Below are positions 6,885-15,403 of a stretch of 64,000 bases of DNA, in pieces. A program made the translations under genes and the position numbers. The number at the start of each line of letters is the position of its first letter. The first letter of the stretch is position 1. The stretch spans positions 1 through 64,000 of the forward strand of contig NZ_LVVY01000071.1 of NCBI RefSeq assembly GCF_001650025.1, in the 5' to 3' direction. The DNA is from Devosia elaeis (lineage in GTDB: Bacteria; Pseudomonadota; Alphaproteobacteria; Rhizobiales; Devosiaceae). The notes under the pieces are model-generated. The model saw only the letters and a program-made list of their open reading frames with translations. It was not told the origin of the DNA and made no database searches.

Positions 6885-9797
6885 TCAGCGGGTCGCCCAT
6901 TCGAGCAGGCTCGCCAGGCTGACAAAGGGAATGCCGCCATGCTCGGTCAGTCCCGAAGCACAGGTCGACACGGTCGAAACGCCCAGCGCGCAGCCTTCCG
7001 GAATGTCCTGCGCCATCCGCCGCGTGGCATGCGCGTTGAGCTCGGGCACGAACAGGCCCTTGTCCCCGGCATAGCCGCAGCAGGTGATGGAGGACAGCAC
7101 GGCCACCTCGTCGGCACAGGCCCGGGCAATCGCCTCGGTCATCGGCTGCTCGGCCAGGCGCTGCGCCGAGCAATTGTGGTGCACGGCCAGGCTGGGCAAT
7201 GTCTGCGTCACCGTCAGCCTGGGCAGCACCTGCTCCACCAGGAATTGCGGCGAATCGGCCACTGCCGACCCCGAAAGTCCGTTCAGATGCTTGGCGCAGG
7301 TGGAAGCATCGGTGACGATGGGCAGGCGCCCGGCATCGCTATCCGCCGAAAGCTGCGCCATCAGCGCATCTCCGACCATCGCCGCCTGTTCGGGAAAGCC
7401 CTTGGACTGGAAGGGCTGTCCGCAACATTGCCCATTGAGATGCTCCGGCACGATCACCTCATATCCGGCGCGCTCCAGCAGGACCATCATCGCCTCCGGC
7501 GTCGCCAGCAGATTGTGCTCGGTCTTCGGTGCGCCGAACATGCGGCTGGGGCAGGCCGGGAAATAGACGATCTGCGGCCGGCCCGATTGGGCGATGGGAA
7601 CCGGAAACCCGGTCTTTCTCGGGTCCTGGCGCGTATCGCGCGGCCTGGGGGCTCCGGGCCCGTGATGGAGCGCGCGCGAAACCCGGGGCACCCGCTTGCC
7701 GGTGAGGCGCCGGGCCGTGTCGGTAAGCGCCTCCAGGGCGGGGGCGGGAACGATGGTGCGGGCCGCATCGGCAATGGCCACGCCACCCCGCATCATGGTC
7801 TCGACGGCGCCGCGATGGTCAGCCGCGAAACGAGCGACCGATCGTGCCGCATCGCCCCGCCTTTTGGCGCGCTCGCTCATGATCAGCGTACCGGTCTCGA
7901 TGCCGACCGGGCAGCGCAGGGAGCACAGATTGCAGGCGGCACAGGTATCCATGCCGGCATACTGAAAATCCGCCTCGAAGCGTGCGAGGCGCGCCGGATC
8001 TTCGCCGGTCTCGCGCAGCCGGGCGCGCTCGCGGGTCACGGCAATGCGCTGGCGCGGCGTCAGCGTCATGTGATGGCTCGGACAGGCCGGCTCGCAGAAG
8101 CCGCATTCGATGCAGAGGTCGACGACTTCGTCGGCCAGCGGCATGACCTTGAGATTCTTGACGTGGATTTTCTTGTCGTCGTTGAGCAGCACGCCGGGAT
8201 TGAGCAGCCCTTCGGGATCGAAGATTGCCTTGATGCGGTGCATGAAGGCATAGGCCTTGCCGCCCCATTCCGCCTCGACGAAGGGCGCGATCGCCCGTCC
8301 GGTGCCGTGCTCGGCCTTGAGCGAGCCGCCATAGCGGACCGAGACCAGTTCCGAGAGTTCCTGGTTGAACACGTCGAATTTCTCGGCCGCGCCCGGCTGG
8401 GAGAAATTGTCGCTCATCTGGAAATGCAGGTTTCCGGCCAGAGCGTGGCCGAAAATGATGGCGTCGTCGTAGCCGTGATCGTCGAGCAGCTTGCGCATGT
8501 CGAGGACGAATTCGGCGAGCCGTTCAATGGGTGCGGCGACATCCTCGGTCAGCATCGAGGTGCCCTTGGGACGGGCGGCGCCGCCGGAGGTGAAGAAGCC
8601 CTTGCGGATATCCCACAGCGCATGGCTGCGATGTTCGTCGGTCGACAGATCGATATGGGTGGCGCCGTGCCGGGCCAGCAGCGCCTCGGCCTTGGCGATC
8701 TCGGCGGCGAGGGTGTCGGCATCCGGCGCGGTGACGTCGATCAGCACCGCGGGAGAATTCTCGGTGAGCCAGGGCAGGAGCGGCGCCATAGGCGCCAGGT
8801 GCTCGACTGTGGCCAGGGCCCGTCGCTCGATATATTCCGCCGCGGTGATGCCGGTGGTGACCTGCACACCGCCATTTGCCATTTCGATGATGGCCCGCCC
8901 CGCCGATTGCGGGTCGGGAAAGGGGATGAGCCCCGTGGCTTTGAAGGGATGCTCGGGCACCGTATTGTAAGTGACCTCGGAAACGAAGCCGAGCGTTCCC
9001 TCCGAACCGACGATCAGGTGGACCAGGATATCCAGGGGATCGTGGTAATCCACCAGGGCATTGAGCGAATACCCGACCGTATTCTTGATGCGGTACTTCT
9101 TGCGGATCAGAGCGGCCAGCTCGGCATCGGCCATCACCTCGTGATGGAGCTGATGCAATTGCTCCAGCATGGCGGCATGGCTCAGCCGGAAGGCGTCACG
9201 GCTTGCCGGGTCGCCGGAATCGAGCATCGTGCCATCCGTGAGCATGATCCGCAGGCGAGCCATGGTGTGATAGGTGTTCTGTGCCACGCCGCAGCACATG
9301 CCCGAGGAATTGTTGTTGACCACACCGCCGATCTTGCAGGTGGCCTGGCTGGCGGGATCGGGCCCGATCTTCTTGTCGAACGGCTTCAGCGCCCGATTGG
9401 CCTCGGCTACGATAACGGCCGGCCCCAATGTGATCTGCGCGGCATCAGGATGCACCGCCAATTTCCGCCAGCCATCGCCCAATACGGCCAGGACGCCATC
9501 GGTCACCGCCTGCCCGGACAGGGAGGTGCCGGCGGCGCGGAAGGTGACGGGCAATCCCTCCGCCCGCGCCGCCTGGAACACGGCCCGGACCTCATCCTCG
9601 GAATTGACGAAAACCACGACGGCCGGGATCAGCCGATAGGAGCTGGCATCCCCGCTCCAGGCATAGGTCATGAGCGGGTCGGTATAGACATTGCCCTTTA
9701 TCTGGCCGCGCAGGCGCACGGCCACGCGCTCGCCGGCGGCGAGGCGGTCGGGTTGGGGAGCACGGGGCTGAACGGAGGACAGGACGGCTTGCTGCAT
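6885..9797 (-). CDS. FAD-linked oxidase fused to Fe-S/CCG subunit (D-2-hydroxyacid/D-lactate dehydrogenase type)
   Basis: This 970-residue protein is a GlcD-like flavoprotein fused to a GlcF-like Fe-S subunit, as in the YdiJ/Dld-type enzymes that oxidise D-2-hydroxy acids and pass electrons to the quinone pool. The FAD-binding half has FRAAGTSLSGQAV and GGVVNNNSSGMCCG. Two 4Fe-4S motifs follow near residue 560 (CIECGFCEPACP) and 615 (CAACNLCSLRCP). Two CCG repeats (CCGQPF and CCGYAGDKG) close the protein. I chose ATG 9797. A TTG three codons upstream lies inside the perfect palindrome described separately. No ordinary Shine-Dalgarno is seen because the palindrome occupies that place. A LysR gene precedes it on the same strand. 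Confidence 0.92.
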   Translation of the reverse strand: MQQAVLSSVQPRAPQPDRLAAGERVAVRLRGQIKGNVYTDPLMTYAWSGDASSYRLIPAVVVFVNSEDEVRAVFQAARAEGLPVTFRAAGTSLSGQAVTDGVLAVLGDGWRKLAVHPDAAQITLGPAVIVAEANRALKPFDKKIGPDPASQATCKIGGVVNNNSSGMCCGVAQNTYHTMARLRIMLTDGTMLDSGDPASRDAFRLSHAAMLEQLHQLHHEVMADAELAALIRKKYRIKNTVGYSLNALVDYHDPLDILVHLIVGSEGTLGFVSEVTYNTVPEHPFKATGLIPFPDPQSAGRAIIEMANGGVQVTTGITAAEYIERRALATVEHLAPMAPLLPWLTENSPAVLIDVTAPDADTLAAEIAKAEALLARHGATHIDLSTDEHRSHALWDIRKGFFTSGGAARPKGTSMLTEDVAAPIERLAEFVLDMRKLLDDHGYDDAIIFGHALAGNLHFQMSDNFSQPGAAEKFDVFNQELSELVSVRYGGSLKAEHGTGRAIAPFVEAEWGGKAYAFMHRIKAIFDPEGLLNPGVLLNDDKKIHVKNLKVMPLADEVVDLCIECGFCEPACPSHHMTLTPRQRIAVTRERARLRETGEDPARLARFEADFQYAGMDTCAACNLCSLRCPVGIETGTLIMSERAKRRGDAARSVARFAADHRGAVETMMRGGVAIADAARTIVPAPALEALTDTARRLTGKRVPRVSRALHHGPGAPRPRDTRQDPRKTGFPVPIAQSGRPQIVYFPACPSRMFGAPKTEHNLLATPEAMMVLLERAGYEVIVPEHLNGQCCGQPFQSKGFPEQAAMVGDALMAQLSADSDAGRLPIVTDASTCAKHLNGLSGSAVADSPQFLVEQVLPRLTVTQTLPSLAVHHNCSAQRLAEQPMTEAIARACADEVAVLSSITCCGYAGDKGLFVPELNAHATRRMAQDIPEGCALGVSTVSTCASGLTEHGGIPFVSLASLLEWATR

Positions 9798-9827
9798 GAA
9801 AGACAACTAACATGTTAGTTGTCTTTC
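9798..9827. promoter_or_regulatory. Perfect 30-bp palindrome abutting the oxidase start codon
   Basis: The half-site GAAAGACAACTAACA is followed directly by its exact reverse complement, with no spacer. On the minus strand it ends one base before the oxidase ATG and starts 11 bp beyond the LysR stop codon. In DNA it is an operator candidate for a dimeric repressor. In RNA it would fold into a 13-15-bp hairpin covering the ribosome-binding region. It is not followed by a U run, so it is not a standard terminator. Confidence 0.7.
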
Positions 9828-9838
9828 GCGAAGCGGAA

Positions 9839-10762
9839 TCACGCAAGCGGCGGCAGAACGGCGTGCGCCGCGCGGGTGATCCGCTGGATCATATCCTCGA
9901 TGCGCTCGTCGCCACGTCGCTCCTTGAGCACATAGATGCCGGTCACCGCCCGGCGTGGTTCTCCCGCCTGTTCGACCTCCACCAATCCGCGCATGCGGAA
10001 ATCATCCCGCATCACATGGGTGTGCAGCAACACGGCATCGGTGCCCAGCGTATAATCGATGCAGGCGGCCAGCGAATTGGAGCGAAAGGCATAGGTGGCG
10101 CGATCGAACACCGTCTCCACCCGGGTCCGGCGCCGGGACGGATCGAAGAAGCGCTCATGCCGGCTTTCGGCAAGCGAACTGATGACGATGGGATAGGTAT
10201 CGACCTCCGCCTGCTGTCGCGGCGCGCCCAGCAGCGGGTGCCCCTCGCGCACGAAGAAGGCGTTATAGACCCGGGTCAGCGGCACGAAATCGGTGCCGAT
10301 CGCCGAACTCAGCCCATCGATCTCATGGGCCAGGAACATGGAAATGTCGCCCGAAAGCATCTGATCCATGAGCCGCAATTGATTGCCCAGACTGATCTGC
10401 ACGGGCGATTTGGGAAACTCGCGCTGATAGGCGACAACCATGTCCTTGAGGAACATGGTCCACCAGGAATAGCCGGACCCCAGCGACAGACCGCGCTCGG
10501 TGCCTCGCTGCTGATCGGCGATGGCATTGAGCGTGTTGTCATAGAGCCGGCGCATTAATTGGGCATTTTCGTACAGCGTCTCGCCATAGCGGGTCAGGCG
10601 TACGCCGCGCGAGGACCGCTCGAAGAGCGGCACCCCGATATTGTCTTCCAGCTTGCGCATGTTGAAGGTGAGGGTGGGCTGGGTGATGAACAGGGCAGTC
10701 GCCGCGCCGCTCAGCGTGCCGGCATCGGCGACCGCCAGGAACTGGTTCAACAGCTTGTCCAT
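9839..10762 (-). CDS. LysR family transcriptional regulator
   Basis: The 307-residue protein has the N-terminal winged helix of LysR regulators (LNQFLAVADAGTLSGAATALFITQPTLTFNMRKLEDNIGVPLFERSSRGV region) and a two-lobed effector domain. I chose ATG 10762 because GAGG lies 6 nt upstream; a GTG four codons earlier is the alternative. It sits between the oxidase gene, on the same strand 41 nt downstream, and the divergent sugar operon, so it may control either. The inducer is unknown. Confidence 0.9.
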   Translation of the reverse strand: MDKLLNQFLAVADAGTLSGAATALFITQPTLTFNMRKLEDNIGVPLFERSSRGVRLTRYGETLYENAQLMRRLYDNTLNAIADQQRGTERGLSLGSGYSWWTMFLKDMVVAYQREFPKSPVQISLGNQLRLMDQMLSGDISMFLAHEIDGLSSAIGTDFVPLTRVYNAFFVREGHPLLGAPRQQAEVDTYPIVISSLAESRHERFFDPSRRRTRVETVFDRATYAFRSNSLAACIDYTLGTDAVLLHTHVMRDDFRMRGLVEVEQAGEPRRAVTGIYVLKERRGDERIEDMIQRITRAAHAVLPPLA

Positions 10763-10992
10763 ATCGCGCCTCACACCATAGATTTTCTCTATAATACGCC
10801 GACGATTTCGTAGTTTTCCAGCTAGATTTTTTGTTCCAGACTATCGGCGAAGGGTTCCGCGTATAACGCAGTCCGCGAGGCGGCAGCGGGATGAGGAGGA
10901 GGTTCATCGACAAGGCTCGACAGCGGCGCAGGCATGGCCAGTCAACTTCCATACAAGAAGGTTGCCCTTGGCGAGTCGAGTATGGTAGACCG

Positions 10993-11006
10993 TAACCGGC
11001 TGGTTA
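10993..11006. promoter_or_regulatory. Operator candidate, copy 1 (TAACCGGCTGGTTA)
   Basis: TAACC and GGTTA form inverted arms around a 4-bp centre. A related palindrome occurs 103 bp further on. Both lie in the promoter region of the sugar ABC operon. The regulator is not known. Confidence 0.4.
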
Positions 11007-11095
11007 TTTGCGGGAATTGCGATGGTGCGGTTTCATCGCGTTACGGCGCTGCTAAGCTGGGGTAATGAATGATGCCTGCGAGGTGTGTGCTTTAG

Positions 11096-11109
11096 TAACC
11101 AGTTGGTGA
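11096..11109. promoter_or_regulatory. Operator candidate, copy 2 (TAACCAGTTGGTGA)
   Basis: This shares TAACCnGnTGGTnA with the copy at 10993-11006. The centre-to-centre distance is 103 bp, close to ten helical turns, which would suit DNA looping. It lies 75 bp before the start codon of the binding protein. Confidence 0.4.
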
Positions 11110-11183
11110 TTTGGCGGTGGGGAGGCTGCCAAGGCACATTCGTTCCGGGAGTCGGAACGGTAAAGTTTCATGGGAGGAAACAA

Positions 11184-12479
11184 ATGAGCATTCGACTAAG
11201 ACGCCGTCAGTTCCTGATGGGATCTTCGGCTTTGGCTGCCGCGGCGGCTTTCGGTGCGGGGCCGGCCTGGGCCCAGGGTGCTACCCTGCGCCAGTTCTTC
11301 TGGGGCGGCCAGGCGCGCGCCGACCGCACCTATGCCGTCAACGACCTGTTCACCGCCGCCAATGGGGCCAGCGTGGATAGCAGCTTCCTGGCCTGGGGCG
11401 ATTACTGGCCCAAGCTGGCCACCGAGACCGCCGGCGGCAACGCACCCGACATTGTGCAGATGGACTATCGCTATATCGTCGAATACGCCAAGCGTAACGC
11501 CATCGCGCCGCTGGACGAATTCGTCGGCGGCGCCCTCAAGCTGGACGGCTTCGATGAAGACCAGCTTGAAGGGGGCAAGGTCGACGGCCAGCTCTACGGC
11601 ATCAGCCTGGGCGCCAATTCGGTGGCCCAGCTCGTCAACCTGTCGGCCTTCGAGGAAGCAGGGATCGAGCCGCCGAACCGCGACACCACCTATGACGAAA
11701 TCCGCGAAAAGGGCGAGGCTTTCAAGGCTGCCAATATTCGCGGCGGCATCCGGATCATCGCCGATGGTTCGGGGTCCGAGCCCATGCTCGACAACTGGCT
11801 GCGCCAGAAAGGCCTGGCGCTCTATACCGCCGAGGGTACGCTGGGCTTCGATGCCGACGCGGCTGTCGAATGGTTCACGCTCTGGCAGGGTCTGCGCAAT
11901 GACGGTATCTGCGTGACTGCCGAGGACCAGGCGCTCGACACCAATGGTCCGCTCGAGACCACCATGGTGGTGATGGGCAAGGCGGCGATGATGCCGTCGA
12001 ACTCCAACCAGCTCGTGGCCTTCCGGACGCTGATGACCGACAACCTGACCATTACCAATTACCCGCGCATCGCGCCGGGCGTGGGTGGCGGTCACTATCG
12101 CAAGCCGTCCATGTTCTTCTCGGTGGGCGGCTCATCCGCCAACAAGGAACTGGCTGCCGAATATCTCAGCTTCTTCGTCAACGACCTCGAAGCGGCCAAG
12201 GTGCTTGGCGTCGAGCGTGGCATTCCCTGCATCGACAAGACTCGCGAGGCCGTTGCGCCCGATCTGGGCGAAGCCGATCAGATCGCGCTCGAATTCGTGG
12301 CCAATCTGGGCGATCTGCTCGGGCCTCTGCCGCCGCCGCCGCCGGCCGCCGCGGGTGAGATCGACGCGTCGCTGCTGCGCGTGCTCAGCCAGGAAGTTGC
12401 CTTCGGCGCCCGCACGCCGGAAGATGCCGGACAGTACTTCGTTTCCGAAGCCACTGCCATTCTGCAGCGCGCTAGCTGA
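11184..12479 (+). CDS. ABC sugar transporter, periplasmic binding protein (Tat signal)
   Basis: This 431-residue extracellular solute-binding protein of the CUT1 (family 1) type would deliver a sugar or sugar derivative to the two permeases that follow. The N-terminus carries a twin-arginine signal (RRRQFLMG, then a hydrophobic stretch and AWAQG), so export is probably by the Tat route in folded form. Start ATG 11184 has GGGAGG 7 nt upstream. It is the first gene of a compact six-gene operon (binding protein, two permeases, two dehydrogenases, ATPase). A proline run (about residue 390) lies before the C-terminal helix. The substrate is unknown. Confidence 0.9.
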   Translation: MSIRLRRRQFLMGSSALAAAAAFGAGPAWAQGATLRQFFWGGQARADRTYAVNDLFTAANGASVDSSFLAWGDYWPKLATETAGGNAPDIVQMDYRYIVEYAKRNAIAPLDEFVGGALKLDGFDEDQLEGGKVDGQLYGISLGANSVAQLVNLSAFEEAGIEPPNRDTTYDEIREKGEAFKAANIRGGIRIIADGSGSEPMLDNWLRQKGLALYTAEGTLGFDADAAVEWFTLWQGLRNDGICVTAEDQALDTNGPLETTMVVMGKAAMMPSNSNQLVAFRTLMTDNLTITNYPRIAPGVGGGHYRKPSMFFSVGGSSANKELAAEYLSFFVNDLEAAKVLGVERGIPCIDKTREAVAPDLGEADQIALEFVANLGDLLGPLPPPPPAAAGEIDASLLRVLSQEVAFGARTPEDAGQYFVSEATAILQRAS

Positions 12480-12493
12480 TCCGGGACGGGACT

Positions 12494-13441
12494 ATGGCCA
12501 CGCAGGTCGACACAAGTGCTTCAACCGGAGCCGGCCGCGTGGCCTCTCCATCCTTCTGGTCCGGGGTGTGGCAGAACCACGCCCCGGGCTACCTCTTCCT
12601 TCTGCCCTGGCTGATCGGCTTTCTCGGCCTGACCATCGGGCCGATCCTCACCTCGTTCTATCTGAGTTTCACCCATTTCGATCTGCTCACCGCCCCGCGC
12701 TGGGCCGGGATCGACAATTACATGCGCATGTTCACCAACGATCCGAAATTCGCCGCCTCCATGCGCGTGACCTTCGTTTTCGTGGTGTTCTCGGTGCCGC
12801 TAAAGTTGGCCTTTGCGCTCGGCGTTGCACTCCTGCTCAATCGCGGCATGAAGGGCCTGCCGCTCTACCGGGCGCTGTTCTATCTGCCGAGCCTGTTGGG
12901 CGCCTCGGTGGCCATCGCCATTCTCTGGCGGCAGATGTTCGCCGGCAATGGCCTGGTCAACCAGCTCCTGGCCAATTTCGGCATTCAGGGCCCGAGCTGG
13001 ATCTCCAATCCCAATACTTCGCTATGGACCCTGATCATCCTGGCGGTCTGGCAGTTCGGCTCGCCCATGATCATCTTCCTCGCCGGCCTGCGGCAGATCC
13101 CGCAGGACATGTATGAGGCGGCCAGTCTCGATGGCGCCAGCAAATGGCGCCAGTTCTGGAAGATCACGCTGCCCATGCTGACGCCGGTGGTCTTCTTCAA
13201 CGCCATCATCCAGACCATCGAGGCCTTCAAGAGCTTCACGCCCGCCTTCATCATCTCTGGCGGCACGGGCGGTCCGATCAACTCGACCCTGTTCTATACG
13301 CTCTATCTCTACAACGAGGCCTTCGGCTTCTTCCGTATGGGTTATGCCTCGGCCCTGGCCTGGGTCCTGCTGGCCATCGTGGCCCTGTTCACCGCCTTTT
13401 CCTTCCTGACCTCGAAATATTGGGTGCATTATGACGACTGA
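12494..13441 (+). CDS. ABC sugar transporter permease (MalF/UgpA type)
   Basis: This 315-residue inner-membrane permease has about six transmembrane segments. The cytoplasmic EAA loop reads YEAASLDGASKWRQFWKITLPML, the site where the ATPase docks. It follows the binding-protein gene by 14 nt and overlaps the next permease gene by 11 nt, so the two channel subunits are translationally coupled. Family assignment to the CUT1 ABC permeases is sure; the sugar is not known. Confidence 0.92.
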   Translation: MATQVDTSASTGAGRVASPSFWSGVWQNHAPGYLFLLPWLIGFLGLTIGPILTSFYLSFTHFDLLTAPRWAGIDNYMRMFTNDPKFAASMRVTFVFVVFSVPLKLAFALGVALLLNRGMKGLPLYRALFYLPSLLGASVAIAILWRQMFAGNGLVNQLLANFGIQGPSWISNPNTSLWTLIILAVWQFGSPMIIFLAGLRQIPQDMYEAASLDGASKWRQFWKITLPMLTPVVFFNAIIQTIEAFKSFTPAFIISGGTGGPINSTLFYTLYLYNEAFGFFRMGYASALAWVLLAIVALFTAFSFLTSKYWVHYDD

Positions 13442-14318
13442 TGCAGAGCGCCTGACCGTGGTCACCGGATCGTCTGTGACGCGCCGCAAGGTCATCTCGA
13501 TCGTTTCGCACGTGCTGCTGATCGGCGCCTCGATCGTGATGCTCTATCCGCTGCTCTGGCTCATGGCCTCGTCGTTCCGGCCGGAAAACGAGATCTTCAC
13601 CTCAGGCGTCTCCGTCCTGCCATCGGCGAACTGGAGCTTCGATTCCTACGTTCGCGGCTGGAACGGCTTGCGGGTCGGTTTCGGGCAATTGTTCATCAAT
13701 TCCTTCGTCATTTCCGCCCTGTCGGTCATCGGCAATGTGGTGGCCTGCTCGCTGGCGGCCTATGCCTTCGCGCGGCTGGAATTTGCCGGACGCCGCTTCT
13801 GGTTCGCCATGATGCTGATGACCCTGATGCTGCCCTATCAGGTGACGCTCATCCCCCAATATGTGCTGTTCCTCAACCTGGGCTGGGTCAACACCATCCT
13901 GCCGCTGGTCGTGCCGAAATTCCTGGCCGCGGACGCCTTCTTCATCTTCCTGATGGTGCAGTTCTTCCGCGGCATTCCCAAGGAGCTCGACGAGGCCGCG
14001 CGCATGGACGGCGCCGGCCCATGGCGGATCTACTGGAAGATCATCCTGCCACTGTCCATGCCGGTTCTGGCCACGGCGGCGATCTTCACCTTCATCTGGA
14101 CCTGGGACGATTTCTTCGGCCCGCTGATCTATCTCAACGATCTGCGCCAATACACCGTCATGCTCGGTCTGCGCACCTTCACCGACAATACCGGCATGTC
14201 CGATTATGGCGGCATGTTCGCCATGAGCGTGCTCAGCCTGGTGCCGATCTTCGTCTTCTTCCTCTTGTTCCAGCGGCTGCTGATCGAAGGCATCGCGACG
14301 ACGGGCATGAAACGCTAA
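13431..14318 (+). CDS. ABC sugar transporter permease (MalG/UgpE type)
   Basis: This is the second channel subunit, 295 residues with six hydrophobic segments. Its EAA loop is DEAARMDGAGPWRIYWKIILPLS. The ending (LLFQRLLIEGIATTGMKR) is typical of MalG-type permeases. It overlaps the first permease gene. A 68-nt gap, containing a G/C-rich inverted repeat (GATGCGGCCCGGCCGCATC), separates it from the first dehydrogenase. That hairpin may tune expression between the transport and catabolic genes or act as an RNA-processing site. Confidence 0.92.
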   Translation: MTTDAERLTVVTGSSVTRRKVISIVSHVLLIGASIVMLYPLLWLMASSFRPENEIFTSGVSVLPSANWSFDSYVRGWNGLRVGFGQLFINSFVISALSVIGNVVACSLAAYAFARLEFAGRRFWFAMMLMTLMLPYQVTLIPQYVLFLNLGWVNTILPLVVPKFLAADAFFIFLMVQFFRGIPKELDEAARMDGAGPWRIYWKIILPLSMPVLATAAIFTFIWTWDDFFGPLIYLNDLRQYTVMLGLRTFTDNTGMSDYGGMFAMSVLSLVPIFVFFLLFQRLLIEGIATTGMKR

Positions 14319-14386
14319 CCCCCCTCATTCGGGATGCGGCCCGGCCGCATCCCGATCACCAGCGACGACCAGGATGCTTTGCTGAA

Positions 14387-15403
14387 ATGACGATCAAATT
14401 TGCCGCCATCGGCATCAATCACGCCCATATCTACGGACAGGTGGATTGCCTGAAGCGGGCCGGGGCCGAATTCGTGGCCTTCCATGCCGTGGAGGACGAT
14501 CTGGCCAAGACCTTCGGCGAGAAATACCCCGAGGCCCGCCGTGTGGCCGACCCGCGGGAAATCCTCGAAGACCAGTCCATTGCGGTGGTCACCACCGCCG
14601 CCATTCCCGGCGACCGCGCCGATATCTGCATCGCGGCCATGAAGCACGGCAAGGATGTGCTGACCGACAAGCCGGGCATGACCACCTTTGCCCAGCTCGA
14701 GGAGATCCAGCGGGTGCAGAGGGAAACCGGCCGCATCTTCTCGGTGCTCTATTCGGAGCATTTCGAGGTGCCCGCCGCCGTCGAAGCCGGCAATCTGATC
14801 GCCCAGGGCGCTATCGGCCAGGTGGTCAATACCGTGGGCCTCGGCCCCCATTCGCTGCGCCTCAACAACCGCCCCGACTGGTTCTTCACCCGCAACCGCT
14901 ATGGCGGCATTCTCTGCGACATTGCCAGCCACCAGTTCGAGCAATTCCTGTTCTTCTCGAATGCCATGGATGGGGAAGTGGTGTCCTCCAGCGTCTACAA
15001 TCGCAATCATCCGCACCGTCCCGGCCTGCAGGATGTCGGCGATGCCCATATCCGTACCGACAAGACCACCGGCTATATCCGTGTCGACTGGTTCACCCCC
15101 GAAGGCCTGCCCACCTGGGGCGACGGCCGCCTGACCATTCTGGGCACGGACGGCTATATCGAATTGCGCAAATATGTCGACATCGCCGGCCGTCCGGGGG
15201 AAAACCACCTGTTCCTGGTGGATCGGAAGGGGACGCGGCACATCGATTGCTCGACTGTCGATCTGCCCTTCGGCCGCCAATTCCTCGATGACGTGCGCAA
15301 CCGCACTGAAACGGCGATGCCCCAGGAGCGGTGCTACAATGCCATGAAAATGGCGCTGACCGCTCAGGCCATGGCCGAGCAGGGCACGGAGTGGCAGCAA
15401 TGA
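14387..15403 (+). CDS. Gfo/Idh/MocA family oxidoreductase (first)
   Basis: This 338-residue NAD(P)-dependent dehydrogenase has the N-terminal Rossmann segment KFAAIGINHAHIYGQ, in which the usual GxGxxG is degenerate (GINHAH), and the family motif DKPGMTT in place of the commoner EKP. The C-terminal half is the Gfo/Idh substrate domain. Enzymes of this family oxidise sugars, inositols or sugar acids, usually at a hydroxyl. It sits inside a sugar-uptake operon and its last codons overlap the next dehydrogenase gene (ATGA-like overlap of 4 nt). The open frame upstream of ATG 14387 is a shadow of the permease gene. Confidence 0.88.
   Translation: MTIKFAAIGINHAHIYGQVDCLKRAGAEFVAFHAVEDDLAKTFGEKYPEARRVADPREILEDQSIAVVTTAAIPGDRADICIAAMKHGKDVLTDKPGMTTFAQLEEIQRVQRETGRIFSVLYSEHFEVPAAVEAGNLIAQGAIGQVVNTVGLGPHSLRLNNRPDWFFTRNRYGGILCDIASHQFEQFLFFSNAMDGEVVSSSVYNRNHPHRPGLQDVGDAHIRTDKTTGYIRVDWFTPEGLPTWGDGRLTILGTDGYIELRKYVDIAGRPGENHLFLVDRKGTRHIDCSTVDLPFGRQFLDDVRNRTETAMPQERCYNAMKMALTAQAMAEQGTEWQQ

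Larger units (their letters stand above)
10763..11183. other. Divergent intergenic region between LysR and the sugar operon
   Basis: These 421 bp hold no gene that I can support. The region contains two related palindromes (10993-11006 and 11096-11109) and must carry the promoters for the minus-strand lysR and the plus-strand ABC operon. Part of it is less GC-rich than the genes. GGGAGG at 11172 is the Shine-Dalgarno of the binding-protein gene. Confidence 0.6.

Noticed and set aside
6939-9818. A 959-codon open frame on the plus strand, opposite the FAD/Fe-S oxidase
   Set aside because: It is rich in His, Gly, Arg and Gln, has no recognisable domain, and mirrors codon bias of the true gene on the minus strand.
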